Shown: positions 1 to 6,879, numbered from the stretch's first letter. The stretch is 14,061 bases of DNA from Alphaproteobacteria bacterium (GCA_023136145.1 JAGLRU010000270.1:1-14061); one strand, 5' to 3'. A program made the numbers and translations. Notes: generated by a model not told the origin, from the sequence alone.

Positions 1-639
1 GATAAGGAAGCTATCATTCAGGCGCGTGTGATGGAGGAGTCGCTGGAATTACTGCATGATGGAAAGCCAGCGCGTATCGTAAAACTGAACATTGATGATG
101 AAGTGAAATATTTCAAGCAGTTGCAATTGTTGACATCGAAACCTGTTTTATATGTATGCAATGTGCTGGAAAAGGATGCTGGAACGGGCAACGAGTATAC
201 GCAGCGCGTGGCAGAAATGGCGAAAGAGCAGGGCGCGGAATATGTGGTGATATGCGCGGATATTGAATCCGAAATTGCGCAGCTTGTCGATGAGGATGAG
301 AAAAAGGAATTTTTGTCATCTATCGGACTTAAAGAACCAGGTCTTAACCGTGTGATTCAATCTGGATATAAGCTGCTCGATCTTATTACTTTCTTCACTG
401 CTGGTCCGAAAGAGGCGCGGGCATGGACGGTAAAGCGTGGCTCAAAAGCACCGCAAGCGGCGGGAGTTATTCATACCGATTTTGAGAAGGGATTTATTCG
501 TGCCGAAACTATGGACACGAAAGATTACCTTACTATCGGAGGTGAACAGGCGACAAAAGAGGCCGGAAAAATGCGCTCGGAAGGTAAAGATTACATCGTC
601 AAAGACGGTGATATTATGCTGTTTCGGTTTAATGTTTAG
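1..639 (+). CDS. ychF: Ribosome-binding ATPase YchF, 3' part (5' end outside window)
   Basis: This is the carboxyl-terminal 212 residues of YchF/OLA1, an Obg-family P-loop protein that binds ribosomes and hydrolyses ATP. The reading frame is open from base 1, so the ATG at 28 is internal and not the start. The visible part begins in the helical/coiled-coil insertion. It continues through the YVCNVLEKD segment, which corresponds to the family's NVxE nucleotide-specificity motif. It ends in the TGS domain, which carries the hallmark stretch FFTAGPKEARAWTVKRGS followed by AGVIHTDFEKGFIRAE. The P-loop and switch regions lie upstream of the window. The stop is TAG at 637-639. Identification is secure because the TGS segment is almost invariant in the family. 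Nothing appears broken. The base composition changes abruptly to AT-rich just after its stop. Confidence 0.97.
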   Translation, partial: DKEAIIQARVMEESLELLHDGKPARIVKLNIDDEVKYFKQLQLLTSKPVLYVCNVLEKDAGTGNEYTQRVAEMAKEQGAEYVVICADIESEIAQLVDEDEKKEFLSSIGLKEPGLNRVIQSGYKLLDLITFFTAGPKEARAWTVKRGSKAPQAAGVIHTDFEKGFIRAETMDTKDYLTIGGEQATKEAGKMRSEGKDYIVKDGDIMLFRFNV

Positions 640-729
640 GACGGAGACCAAAATATTTGTACTGTTGATACAAGTAGATTATTAATTTGTAAATATATAA
701 GTTGTTAAGAAAATAGATGTGAGATTTTT

Positions 730-1698
730 ATGGGTTGGAAAGGGACATTAAGAAGCGTTAATGCGGAATTAAATAGACAATCACGTGAAGCAGACAAAAG
801 GAAACGTGAAAACTTAAAGGAAGTTGAACGTAAAGAAGCAAGAGCGGTAATTAATAATCAAAAATGTTATTTGCAACAAATAGTTTCTTTACATCAGGAA
901 TGTAGAGCTAAATTTAATTGGGATGATATTGCTAGTGAACCTGAATTACAAAAGCCTGAAAATAAAACTCCATTAACTAATGCGATTAATAGAAAATTAC
1001 AAAACTTAAAACCACTTTTGATTGATAGGTTGCCGAAGGTTCGAGATTGGCGAAAGAAAAAGCTTGAAAAGGAGCTTTATCAAGCGAATTTTCAAGATGA
1101 AATTGATCATGCACACAATATTAGCGAATATGAAAAAAGAAAAGATGAAAGTGATAAAAAGCAACGTTTTTTCAAGAAAATCAGAATTGACGGAAAAATT
1201 TTGTTAGAAGCCTTACAGGAATATCTTGATATTGCTGATTTACCAATTGGCCAAGACGTAAAATTTAAAGTGTCTGACGATATGAAACTTGATTTGTATT
1301 TAAAGGTATCGTCTTTGGAAGACATTATTCCAGAAAAAGATTATGGGCTAAGACAATCCGGCACATTATCAACAAAGAAAATGGCCAAAGGCAAAAGGAT
1401 GGACATATATCAGGATTACGTTTGTAGTGCTTTGCTTCGGGTTGTACGGGAAACTTTTGGTGTTATTCCTATGGATATGATTAGGGCAAATGCTGTTTCA
1501 AATGCTGTAAATACAAAGACTGGGCATTTAGAAGACCAGTTGATTATTTCAGCTATAATTCTTAGGGACACACTGGACGTAATAAACTTTGATAATATAG
1601 ATCCGTCAGATGCTTTTAGTAATTTTATTTACAATATGAAATTTTTAAAAACTAAAGGTTTTGAAAAAGTTGAAAAAGTTGATTTTCCCAACAGCTAA
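730..1698 (+). CDS. Unrecognised AT-rich, Lys-rich protein with amino-terminal coiled coil
   Basis: The product is a 322-residue cytosolic protein with no signal peptide or membrane segment, and I cannot assign it to a named family. Residues 1-60 open with MGWKGTLRSV and continue as a highly charged, probably coiled-coil helix (Lys, Arg, Glu). Residues 110-150 are a second Lys/Glu-rich helix. The carboxyl-terminal third looks globular, with a YQDYVCSALLRVVRETFG segment near residue 225 and an ending of the form NIDPSDAFSNFIYNMKF then KTKGFEKVEKV. That ending looks like a natural carboxyl terminus, so the gene is probably full length. Codon use is strongly AT-biased (AAA, AAT, GAA, TTA) compared with ychF and the bio genes, which suggests horizontal acquisition. 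The ribosome-binding site is weak (GTGAG about 8 bases before ATG). The gene stands alone, between ychF and a gene on the other strand. Confidence 0.75.
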   Translation: MGWKGTLRSVNAELNRQSREADKRKRENLKEVERKEARAVINNQKCYLQQIVSLHQECRAKFNWDDIASEPELQKPENKTPLTNAINRKLQNLKPLLIDRLPKVRDWRKKKLEKELYQANFQDEIDHAHNISEYEKRKDESDKKQRFFKKIRIDGKILLEALQEYLDIADLPIGQDVKFKVSDDMKLDLYLKVSSLEDIIPEKDYGLRQSGTLSTKKMAKGKRMDIYQDYVCSALLRVVRETFGVIPMDMIRANAVSNAVNTKTGHLEDQLIISAIILRDTLDVINFDNIDPSDAFSNFIYNMKFLKTKGFEKVEKVDFPNS

Positions 1699-1868
1699 AG
1701 AATTTATTTATGGATTGCTCTATAAAACTAAACTGTCAAAAATCTATTAAAGAATTAAAGGTATTGATAAATTTTTAGTGGTTGACCCAGATAATGCCGT
1801 TTTAGTGTTACAATGAGTATTATGAAAAAAGTAGATTAAATCAGACAAAACAGCTACTTACCGTCTAA
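1682..1868 (+). pseudogene. Possible decayed coding scrap behind the AT-rich gene
   Basis: Reading from 1682 gives coding-like peptide (FPTAKEFIYGLLYKTKLSKIY), then a TAA at 1748. The same frame continues as RIKGIDKFLVVDPDNAVLVL until a TGA at 1814. A shift of one base near 1808 opens a further frame reading YNEYYEKSRLNQTKQLLTV before TAA at 1866-1868. One stop and one frameshift would therefore join about 60 plausible residues. There is no start codon or ribosome-binding site, and I do not recognise the peptide. AT-rich noncoding DNA can give such strings by chance, so confidence is low. Confidence 0.22.
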
Positions 1869-1908
1869 ATTCAGGTTTAACGTTTAGGGTTGGAATAAAT
1901 GAGGCGGG

Positions 1909-2079
1909 TTAAACCGTAATATCGAGGCTTTGTCCACGCCCGCCTGACGGGGAGGACTGTATTGTCTGAGCGATCATATTGACTAGAGATTGCTCGGTCT
2001 GAGCACCTTGCTTTATCATAGCCATAGCGATGTTTGTTTGCAGACTGGCTTGCTGAAGGGCGAGGGCAGCAACTTCCAT
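1909..2079 (-). CDS. Small YjfB-like putative motility protein (56 aa)
   Basis: This is a short gene starting at the ATG at 2079-2077 and ending at TAA (1911-1909). A strong ribosome-binding site AGGAG (2090-2086 on this strand) lies about six bases before the ATG. The product begins MEVAALALQQASLQTNIAM and continues with MIKQGAQTEQ and LVNMIAQTI. It ends in a Gly/Ser/Pro tail and LDITV. The pattern of a short amino-terminal helix rich in Ala, Leu and Gln, followed by a second amphipathic helix near AQTEQSLVNMI, matches the small YjfB-like putative motility family. The biochemical role of that family is not established. There is no signal peptide. The gene stands alone, on the same strand as ilvE and 58 bases behind its stop. 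The match is from memory of the family pattern on a very short protein, so function is less sure than the gene itself. Confidence 0.72.
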   Translation of the reverse strand: MEVAALALQQASLQTNIAMAMIKQGAQTEQSLVNMIAQTIQSSPSGGRGQSLDITV

Positions 2080-2137
2080 GAGATTCTCCTGACTTGACTC
2101 CTAGCCATCATTCTAGCGTCTATCTATTAACGAAGAA

Positions 2138-3025
2138 TTAAAGTGTATCGGAAGGCATCCTCACCAGCTTTTCATACTCAGCTTTTAGTAATTTCGTGAC
2201 GGGGCCGGGTTTGTAAATTATGTCGTCAATCTTGCCGATGGGGGTGACTTCAGATGCGGTGCCGGTGGCGAAGCATTCATCCATATCTTTCAATTCTTCC
2301 GGCATAATCACGCGCTCATAAACCTTGATCCCGTTTTTCTTCGCAAGGTCTATGACGGTGCTGCGGGTAATGCCAGCAAGAAAGCAGCCGGGTTCCGGCG
2401 TATGGAGTTCACCGTTTTTCACTGTGAAGAAATTGGCAATGGACAATTCAGCAACACGACCACGGTAATCTAGCATTAGTGAATCCGTGTATCCAGCGTT
2501 TTCAGCATTATGCTTGGAGAGTGTGCTTATCATGTATAGCCCACATGCTTTTGCATGTACGGGTGCGCATTCGGCAGGCGGACGACGCCAGGGAGATGTT
2601 TTTAGACTGATACCTTTTTCTTGATCTGCTACGCTGAAATAGCTAGGCCATTCCCACGTTGCGACTCCTAAGTGCGTTTTGATATTATGCGTGGAGATGC
2701 CGACATCATCTGTGCCGTGCCAGACTAATGGGCGGAGATAGCCATTGGAGATTTTGTTGATTCTTACGGATTCAAGACAGGCGTTACTGATTTCTTCCTC
2801 CGTATAAGGAAGCCTCATATCCATAATTTTGCAGCCTTCAATCAGGCGCAGGACGTGTTCTCTGAGCTTAAAGATATTTCCGTTATATGCGCGGATTCCT
2901 TCAAACACTCCGCTTCCGTACTGTAAGGTATTTGTAAGAAAATGTACCTTTGCTTCGCGCCAAGGTGTCATTTTACCGTCAATCCAGATAAATCCATCGC
3001 GGTCGTCGTAGGGGAGCATTGCCAT
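2138..3025 (-). CDS. ilvE: Branched-chain amino acid aminotransferase (PLP fold type IV)
   Basis: The 295-residue enzyme transfers the amino group between glutamate and the keto acids of leucine, isoleucine and valine in the cytosol. The fold type IV signatures are clear. TLQYGSGVFEGIRAY occupies residues 33-47. The PLP-binding lysine is probably K159 in HAKACGLYMISTLSKH, E193 lies in VAELSIANFF, and LAGITRSTVIDLAK is at 216-229. The phosphate-binding end, ATGTASEVTPIG, is at 253-264. Length is normal for the family. The alphaproteobacterial form usually reads AEATGANIF where this one has AELSIANFF. The start at 3025 is preceded by AGGAAA (3039-3034) at eight bases. A second ATG two codons downstream is less well spaced. 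The gene is divergent from the two-component operon across 93 bases. Confidence 0.95.
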   Translation of the reverse strand: MAMLPYDDRDGFIWIDGKMTPWREAKVHFLTNTLQYGSGVFEGIRAYNGNIFKLREHVLRLIEGCKIMDMRLPYTEEEISNACLESVRINKISNGYLRPLVWHGTDDVGISTHNIKTHLGVATWEWPSYFSVADQEKGISLKTSPWRRPPAECAPVHAKACGLYMISTLSKHNAENAGYTDSLMLDYRGRVAELSIANFFTVKNGELHTPEPGCFLAGITRSTVIDLAKKNGIKVYERVIMPEELKDMDECFATGTASEVTPIGKIDDIIYKPGPVTKLLKAEYEKLVRMPSDTL

Positions 3026-3118
3026 GACTTTAGTTTCCTGTTTAAATTTGAACCTCAGACTTTACTATAGAATATTTAGCGTGGAGACACTACCTAACCT
3101 TTTAACCACAGGTATGTT

Positions 3119-3847
3119 ATGACTAATATACAGGAGCAGATCAGCAGTCTTTCCGGCTTTGCCCAGAAATCTCATATTCTGGTGGTGGATGATGACGAGC
3201 GTTTGCGGACGCTGCTCTCGCGATTTCTGACGGAAAATGATTTTCTGGTGACAACGGCGATTGATTCAGAAGATGCGCGGCAGAAACTGAAATCTCTGCA
3301 ATACGATTTAATCGTGATGGATGTAATGATGCCGGGAGTGGATGGCTTGGAATTGACTCAGTCTCTGAAAGCAGAAAAATTAATGACACCGGTATTGTTG
3401 CTTACTGCTTTGGGAGAAATTGAGTCTCGGATTCAAGGGCTGGAGGCGGGAGCTGATGATTATATTGCCAAGCCGTTTGAGCCTAGAGAACTTTTGCTTC
3501 GCATATATGCTATTTTGCGACGTATTGCTATCGCGCCTGTTGTTAAGAGTGAGGTGATCCGGTTCGGCAAGTGGACGCTGGATTTTGATCGTGGAGAATT
3601 GTTTGACGATTCAGAGCGTCTGCCTTTGACGCAAGTGGAACATACGTTGTTGAAGGCATTGTCTGGCAGAAAAGGCGAAGTAGTGGGACGTGAGGAACTG
3701 GCGCAGCTTTGCAAAATGGATTCCGCCGAGCGCACTATTGATGTTCAGATCACTCGTCTTAGAAAAAAACTTGAAGAAGATCCAAAACTGCCGAAATACA
3801 TTCAGACGGTGCGTGGTAAGGGTTATATTCTGTGGCCTGATACATGA
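3119..3847 (+). CDS. OmpR/PhoB-family two-component response regulator
   Basis: The 242-residue cytosolic regulator has a receiver domain (about 19-132) and a winged-helix DNA-binding domain (about 143-240). Receiver residues are intact: the acidic pocket D24-D25-D26, phospho-acceptor D68 in IVMDVMMPG, T96 in LLLTALGE, and K118 in IAKPFEP. The winged helix ends in the usual RTIDVQITRLRKKLEEDP, then YIQTVRGKGYILWPD, which covers the recognition helix and wing. Its target genes cannot be read from the sequence. Similar regulators lie near branched-chain aminotransferase genes in several alphaproteobacteria (PetR/OmpR-like). The start at 3119 has a modest AGGT seven bases upstream. The stop overlaps the kinase start (ATGATG), so the two are translationally coupled. 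Confidence 0.96.
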   Translation: MTNIQEQISSLSGFAQKSHILVVDDDERLRTLLSRFLTENDFLVTTAIDSEDARQKLKSLQYDLIVMDVMMPGVDGLELTQSLKAEKLMTPVLLLTALGEIESRIQGLEAGADDYIAKPFEPRELLLRIYAILRRIAIAPVVKSEVIRFGKWTLDFDRGELFDDSERLPLTQVEHTLLKALSGRKGEVVGREELAQLCKMDSAERTIDVQITRLRKKLEEDPKLPKYIQTVRGKGYILWPDT

Positions 3848-5193
3848 TGGCGCACAGGTGGAAAGATATTAGGCAAAAAATCTTGCCCCGTACGCTGTAC
3901 GGGCGGTCATTGATGATTATTGTCGTGCCGATTTTGCTGATGCAGATGATAGTTGCTTATATTTTTATCTACCGCCATTGGGACAGCATGAGTGACAAGC
4001 TGGCGTTTGCTCTGGCTGGGGAAATAGATATGATAGCTGACCAGATAAGTCAGACGTACTCTCCGGCTGATATTAGCAGGATCGTTCGTTCGGCATTGGA
4101 AAGTCTTGATTTAAAAGTGACCATTGAAAGTTGCAGTGGAATAATCCCTCCTTCTCGACGATCCGAAAGTCCGACATGGAACAGCGTTGAGGACAAGCTA
4201 CAGAAGGTTTTGAAGAAAAATCTTGATAATCCTTTTACTATTGCGGCGTATCCGGAAAATAAGCGATTTGAAGTGAATGTCCGGCTTGCTGACAATCGCG
4301 TCCTTAAATTCAGCAGTTATATCCGTCGCCTTACCAGTCCCGCGACGTATGTTTTTATTCTATGGCTGATTGGTAGTTCCATTATTCTGATGGCTGTTTC
4401 TATCATGTTTATGCGGAACCAGATCAGACCGATCCGCAGGCTTGCTGTTGCTGCTGATAAATTTGGTAAGGGGCAGGACGTTGCAAAATTCAAGCTGGAA
4501 GGGGCATGGGAAGTGCGGCAGGCGGCACGGGCTTTTTTGGATATGCGTGATCGTATTCGTCGTCAGATTGAGCAGCGCACTGCGATGCTGGCGGGTGTGT
4601 CGCATGATCTCCGCACGCCATTGACGCGTATAAAGTTGCAACTCGCCATGATGAAAAATGTGCCGGAGGTTGATAACTTGCGGCGAGATATGGATGAAAT
4701 GGAAAAGATGTTGGAAGGGTATTTGACGTTTGCAAGAGGTGGGGGAAACGAGGAGACTGGAAGGGTGGATATTAAATCCGTTCTGGAGAGGATTGTTGGC
4801 AATTCAAAGCGTCAGCAGGGGTCTGTTGTCGAGGCGTGTTATGAGGGAAGGTTGTTGCTGCTTATGGCGCGACCAGTAGCGGTGGAACGAGCGTTGACCA
4901 ACATAGTCAACAACGCCTGCAAATATGCAAAGAATGTTTGGGTGGATGCGCACGAACAGCCGGAGGCGGTTGAGATTTTTATTGATGACGATGGCCCCGG
5001 CATCCCCGAAGAACAGCGCGATGAAGTGTTTAAGCCGTTTTACCGCCTTGAAAAATCCCGCAATCCTAAAACTGGCGGTCTTGGTCTCGGCTTGTCTATT
5101 GCGCAGGATATTATTCATGGACACGGCGGAGAAATCTTCCTGGAAAAAAGCAATCATGGGGGATTAAAAGTGGTGATACGGCTGCCGTTGTGA
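3844..5193 (+). CDS. EnvZ-type sensor histidine kinase
   Basis: The 449-residue inner-membrane kinase is the cognate partner of the regulator immediately upstream. The genes overlap by four bases. Domains in order: a short cytoplasmic start, TM1 at about 22-44, a periplasmic sensor of about 120 residues, TM2 at about 168-190, a HAMP linker (about 191-243, beginning RNQIRPIRRL), and the DHp helix with the H-box LAGVSHDLRTPLTRIKL (phospho-acceptor H254). The ATPase domain follows, with an N-box (N353-N357), a G1 box DDDGPGIP (381-388), an F-box EVFKPFYRLE and a G2 box GGLGLGLSIA (411-420). All catalytic motifs are intact. The periplasmic part has no recognisable sensor fold beyond the general EnvZ-like layout, so the signal is unknown. 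A second ATG at 3847 could be used instead. Confidence 0.95.
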   Translation: MMAHRWKDIRQKILPRTLYGRSLMIIVVPILLMQMIVAYIFIYRHWDSMSDKLAFALAGEIDMIADQISQTYSPADISRIVRSALESLDLKVTIESCSGIIPPSRRSESPTWNSVEDKLQKVLKKNLDNPFTIAAYPENKRFEVNVRLADNRVLKFSSYIRRLTSPATYVFILWLIGSSIILMAVSIMFMRNQIRPIRRLAVAADKFGKGQDVAKFKLEGAWEVRQAARAFLDMRDRIRRQIEQRTAMLAGVSHDLRTPLTRIKLQLAMMKNVPEVDNLRRDMDEMEKMLEGYLTFARGGGNEETGRVDIKSVLERIVGNSKRQQGSVVEACYEGRLLLLMARPVAVERALTNIVNNACKYAKNVWVDAHEQPEAVEIFIDDDGPGIPEEQRDEVFKPFYRLEKSRNPKTGGLGLGLSIAQDIIHGHGGEIFLEKSNHGGLKVVIRLPL

Positions 5194-5221
5194 AGTTTTT
5201 AGAAGTTACCTTTATAGGCAC

Positions 5222-5350
5222 GAAAAAACCATGGGGCTTGCCCCGTGGATGAAGTGCGTCCAAATAAAGGGCGATACGAAGTGGAGCGGGTGTTTGGACA
5301 AGCGGAGCTTGAATCAGAGTGATACCATGGGGCTTGCCCCATGGAGTTTC
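5222..5350. repeat. Composite palindromic intergenic element
   Basis: Two near-identical palindromes flank a structured middle. The left one (5229-5248) has arms CCATGGGGC and GCCCCGTGG around TT. The right one (5325-5344) has perfectly matching nine-base arms CCATGGGGC and GCCCCATGG around TT. Between them, GTCCAAA (5258-5264) pairs with TTTGGAC (5293-5299), and AAGC/GCTT (5300-5310) forms a small hairpin. The element fills most of the gap between the convergent kinase and hydrolase genes. It could be a REP-like repeat or serve as a two-way transcription terminator. No poly-T tract follows either hairpin closely. Confidence 0.6.
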
Positions 5351-5383
5351 ACTTGATGGGGCTTTCAATAAAATTTGAACGAA

Positions 5384-6031
5384 TTATATAGTAGGAACCG
5401 TCGACATATTATATTTGTGGATACTTTTAAGAACATTACTGGATTGTTCTATTATAATGTCTTCCTGTTGCATTTTTTTCAATTCTCTTAATTTTTTCAA
5501 TGGGTCGATTACTTCATTAGTTTTAAAGTAACTGTCATTGCCAGTTAAATCTTCTAACAAGCAAACTGGAAATCCATTTTTGCGGGCATCTGTAATAGTA
5601 TATTTTACGCAAGCACTACGATTAAAGCCGCAGGCTAGTAATGATTTTATTCCGTTTTTTTTCAAAATTTCTTTGATGTTACTATTCGTGGCACTAAATG
5701 CAGATTTCTCATTTTTGGCAATCAATACGTCACCAGATTCTGGTTTGAATTCGTAGAAATCAATCTCGGAAATTTCTTTATTTCTCTCAGAGAAATAAAT
5801 GGCATAGACAGGGACACCAGCATCTCTGAATTTAGGCACTATTGATTGGATACGTTTTGAAACAGTTTTTGTTTCCTCGTTACCAAAAAAGCTTTTTGGA
5901 TCACAAAATATTTTCTGTACATCAATAACGAGAAGGGCAGCATCTCCTTTATATTTAAAAGTTTGTTTGACGAGATTTATTGGTCGTAGAAAATTAGAAA
6001 CGTATGAGATTTGTTGGAGAAGGTCAGGCAT
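5384..6031 (-). CDS. Isochorismatase-like cysteine hydrolase, paralogue 1 (downstream copy)
   Basis: The 215-residue protein belongs to the isochorismatase-like cysteine hydrolase superfamily (nicotinamidase, N-carbamoylsarcosine amidase and relatives). The catalytic triad is visible: D37 in AALLVIDVQK, K106 in VLIAKNEKSAF, and nucleophile C141 in LLACGFNRSACVKYT. The substrate cannot be named. The central Rossmann-like core is normal. The carboxyl end continues past the core as EQSSNVLKSIHKYN, a tail shared with the neighbouring paralogue. It is the last gene of the minus-strand run that begins with bioB and lies 115 bases behind its paralogue. The MPDLLQQ start at 6031 aligns with MPNLSEK in the other copy. 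The longer leader found there is here put out of frame by one missing base, which favours this start. A weak GGA precedes it by about nine bases. Confidence 0.85.
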   Translation of the reverse strand: MPDLLQQISYVSNFLRPINLVKQTFKYKGDAALLVIDVQKIFCDPKSFFGNEETKTVSKRIQSIVPKFRDAGVPVYAIYFSERNKEISEIDFYEFKPESGDVLIAKNEKSAFSATNSNIKEILKKNGIKSLLACGFNRSACVKYTITDARKNGFPVCLLEDLTGNDSYFKTNEVIDPLKKLRELKKMQQEDIIIEQSSNVLKSIHKYNMSTVPTI

Positions 6032-6058
6032 AGTTTGAATTCCAAGTTTGGTTGAAAC

Positions 6059-6082
6059 TGATAATAAGTTTGCATATTATCA
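6059..6082. promoter_or_regulatory. Perfect 24-bp dyad upstream of hydrolase paralogue 1, possible operator
   Basis: TGATAATA (6059-6066) and TATTATCA (6075-6082) are perfect eight-base inverted arms around AGTTTGCA. The dyad lies about 28 bases before the start of the downstream hydrolase. The equivalent site of the other paralogue (6802-6825) keeps the same layout with one mismatch (TGATAGTA). It does not fit the BirA or BioR operator consensus I know. It could be a repressor site or a chance AT-rich dyad. Confidence 0.3.
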
Positions 6083-6136
6083 ACCATAAGTCAAGAAAAA
6101 CGGTCAGATTTTTATGATTTGAGCTTCCCGATAAAA
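6065..6136. repeat. 72-bp direct repeat, copy A (duplication junction)
   Basis: This 72-base block is identical to 6808-6879. Here it is noncoding between the two hydrolase genes. It contains a stranded copy of the last codons and stop of bioA (reverse strand FIGKLKS then TGA), followed by the old bioA-hydrolase spacer and leader. A third, much more degraded copy of the unit end can be traced around 5352-5373, where GCTT and ATAAAA are conserved before ATTATATAG. Confidence 0.9.
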
Positions 6137-6146
6137 CCTGATCAGA

Positions 6147-6830
6147 TTATATAGCAGGAACTGCCGCCGCGTTCTTCTGTGTGTTGATGCGCTTAAGGGC
6201 TTTGCTTGATTGTTCTATCACAACGCCTTCGTCCTGCATCTCTATCAAGTGACTTATTGTCCTATTAGGGCAACATTCATTGTCATTGCCGGTTAAATCT
6301 CTTAACAGGCTGACGTTAAAGCCGTTCTCGCGAGCATCTATAACAGTATTTTTCACACAAGCATTAAGATTAAAGCCGCAGACCAGTAACGATTTTCTTC
6401 TGTCTTTTTTTAAAACTTTTTTGATTTTACTGCTTTTAAATGCGGAGTCACCTTTTTTTGCAATCAACACGTCATCAGATGTTGGTTTGAATTTGTAGAA
6501 ATTAATCTCGGAAGCGCCTTTCCCTTCCTTAGAGTAATAAATGACATAGACAGGGACTCCGGCACTTCTGAATTCAGGCACCATTAACTGGATGCGTTTT
6601 GAAACATCGTCTGTTTCTTTGTTGCCACGAAAACCTTTTGGATTGCAATATTTATTTTGCACATCAATAACGAGAACTGCAGTATCACCTTCATATTTCA
6701 GTGGGTGTCCGGCGAAGTTTTCCTGTTTTAGGAAAGCAGAAACGTTTGAGATTTTTTCGCTAAGGTTAGGCATGTTCTGAAATCCGAGTTTGGTTGAAAC
6801 CTGATAGTAAGTTTGCATATTATCAACCAT
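6147..6830 (-). CDS. Isochorismatase-like cysteine hydrolase, paralogue 2 (next to bioA)
   Basis: This is a 227-residue hydrolase of the isochorismatase-like superfamily, with triad D56 (TAVLVIDVQNK), K125 (VLIAKKGDSAF) and nucleophile C158 (LVCGFNLNACVKNT). Numbering is from the ATG at 6830. Compared with its neighbour, the core aligns throughout, with roughly half or more of residues shared, including FYKFKP, SKRIQ, AGVPVY, LTGND and the EQSS tail. The substrate is unknown. The open frame begins 24 bases after the bioA stop, so cotranscription with the biotin genes is likely. The start is uncertain. ATGs at 6830 and 6818 have no ribosome-binding site. The ATG at 6773 (MPNLSEK) matches the only usable start of the paralogue, has a weak GGA before it, and is the better biological guess. 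Both paralogues keep the triad, so both are probably active enzymes. Confidence 0.85.
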   Translation of the reverse strand: MVDNMQTYYQVSTKLGFQNMPNLSEKISNVSAFLKQENFAGHPLKYEGDTAVLVIDVQNKYCNPKGFRGNKETDDVSKRIQLMVPEFRSAGVPVYVIYYSKEGKGASEINFYKFKPTSDDVLIAKKGDSAFKSSKIKKVLKKDRRKSLLVCGFNLNACVKNTVIDARENGFNVSLLRDLTGNDNECCPNRTISHLIEMQDEGVVIEQSSKALKRINTQKNAAAVPAI

Positions 6831-6879
6831 AAGTCAAGAAAAACGGTCAGATTTTTATGATTTGAGCTTCCCGATAAAA
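6808..6879. repeat. 72-bp direct repeat, copy B (bioA tail plus hydrolase leader)
   Basis: This block is identical over 72 bases to 6065-6136. It spans the last eight or so codons and stop of bioA, the 24-base spacer and the start of the upstream hydrolase frame. Because it contains a working bioA end, this is the original position of the junction, and copy A is the duplicate. Confidence 0.9.

Noticed and set aside
657..673. TTGTA/TACAA hairpin after ychF as terminator
   Set aside because: The stem is only five AT-rich base pairs with a seven-base loop and no T-run. It is too weak to call.
664..703. TTGATA ... TATATA as promoter of the AT-rich gene
   Set aside because: The spacing between the two hexamers is 23 bases, too long for a sigma-70 promoter. 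In such AT-rich DNA similar matches are expected by chance.
730..1868. Orphan gene interrupted by a frameshift near 1690, with the downstream scrap as its true end
   Set aside because: The protein already ends in what looks like a natural carboxyl terminus (DPSDA then KTKGFEKVEKV), so the scrap is more likely separate.
4804..5157. Open frame of 117 codons on the minus strand
   Set aside because: It is antisense to the conserved ATPase domain of the histidine kinase, whose motifs are all intact. No independent evidence supports it.
5222..5350. CRISPR array, because the palindrome occurs twice
   Set aside because: There are only two copies, with no regular repeat-spacer series and no cas genes in the window.
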